This document shows, piece by piece, positions 12,471-12,919 of a stretch of 12,919 nucleotides of DNA (positions within the stretch are counted from its first letter, which is position 1; the number at the start of each line of letters is the position of its first letter). The translations under genes were made by a program, and so were the position numbers. The stretch is from Clostridia bacterium. Its GTDB lineage: Bacteria > Bacillota > Clostridia > Oscillospirales > Acutalibacteraceae. A model generated the notes under the pieces. That model saw nothing but the letters and a program-made list of their open reading frames with translations, did not search any database and was not told the DNA's origin. Location: the NCBI GenBank assembly GCA_017501865.1, contig JAFVWD010000199.1, forward strand, positions 1 to 12,919, in the 5' to 3' direction.

Positions 12471-12919
12471 TTATTGAGTTATTTGAACACTTGCAAATCT
12501 TAACACGCGATCACCCATTTTGTAGCCTTTTTCAAATACAGCAGAAATTGTATTTTCAGGAAGGTCCGGGTTTTCAGCTGTCATAACTGCATTGTGTATT
12601 TCCGGATTGAATTCTTCGCCGATTTCACCGAATGAAACTACGTCGAGCTTACTGAAAATATCCTTTAATTGGTTGTAGGTCATTTCAATGCCTTTTCTGT
12701 AGCTTTCAATGTCATCGGTCTTGTTTTCTATAGCTCTGTCGAAATTATCAATAACAGGGAGCAGCAGAGACAGGGTGCTTGCTTTAGAATCGCCGTAAGC
12801 AGACTCCTTCTCGCGTTGAGAACGTTTTCTGAAATTGTCATACTCAGCAAGGACTCTCATATAAGAATCTTTCGTTTCTGCTAATTCCTTTTCCAACTTT
12901 TCTTTCTCCATAGCTAAAG
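12471..12919 (-). CDS. grpE: Nucleotide exchange factor GrpE, N-terminus cut by the window edge
   Basis: GrpE releases ADP from DnaK, and its long N-terminal coiled coil forms the dimer. Visible are the coiled-coil end (KEKLEKELAETKDSYMRVLAEYDNFRKR in part), the central helices (LLLPVIDNFDRAIE) and the C-terminal beta domain with EFNPEIHNAVM and GYKMGDRVLRFASV. About 149 codons are present against a usual 180-200. The frame is still open at the last base, and the ATG at 12911 has no ribosome binding site in the few bases before it, so it is probably internal. The usual acidic N-terminal part, the operon promoter and any hrcA or CIRCE element should lie beyond the window. Confidence 0.95.
   Translation of the reverse strand, partial: LAMEKEKLEKELAETKDSYMRVLAEYDNFRKRSQREKESAYGDSKASTLSLLLPVIDNFDRAIENKTDDIESYRKGIEMTYNQLKDIFSKLDVVSFGEIGEEFNPEIHNAVMTAENPDLPENTISAVFEKGYKMGDRVLRFASVQITQ

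Overview
The window looks like chromosomal DNA of a low-GC, Gram-positive anaerobe of the Clostridia (Bacillota), possibly a gut or fermenting species. This rests on A+T-rich intergenic DNA, strong GGAGG-type ribosome binding sites, occasional TTG and GTG starts, and a DnaK whose nucleotide-binding domain lacks the roughly 24-residue loop found in the E. coli protein. I cannot assign a genus. I saw no rRNA, tRNA, CRISPR array, insertion sequence or phage gene.

Left end (1-720). The end of rmuC is followed by about 400 bases without a conventional gene. This gap holds what looks like a compact type I toxin-antitoxin locus. A 23-residue hydrophobic peptide gene (minus strand, 449-520) has a very strong Shine-Dalgarno sequence and its own promoter. 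A short RNA starts from a near-consensus promoter on the other strand. The two transcripts converge on a shared two-way terminator that overlaps the peptide's stop codon, and both begin with the same roughly 30-base element. This is the most interesting part of the window.

Middle (720-6440). A CPBP-family membrane protein on the plus strand is separated by a two-way terminator from a minus-strand operon: rsmA (16S rRNA dimethyltransferase), a PfkB sugar kinase of fructokinase type and a D-allulose (D-psicose) 3-epimerase. The two sugar enzymes could convert D-allulose through D-fructose to a fructose phosphate. Divergent from rsmA is a cytoplasmic GH78 alpha-L-rhamnosidase. The 107 bases between them hold a near-consensus promoter for the rsmA operon that lies right against the rhamnosidase ribosome binding site.

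Right end (6559-12919). A secreted 893-residue protein has a signal peptide, a cohesin-like beta-sandwich and eight fibronectin-type-III-like repeats. The repeats alternate between two subtypes, and the last three are extremely basic. A two-way terminator then separates it from the minus-strand heat-shock operon grpE-dnaK-dnaJ. grpE runs off the window, so its promoter and any CIRCE operator lie outside. Together the window holds housekeeping genes (rmuC, rsmA, grpE-dnaK-dnaJ) interspersed with carbohydrate-use and cell-surface genes, plus the small toxin-antitoxin-like locus.
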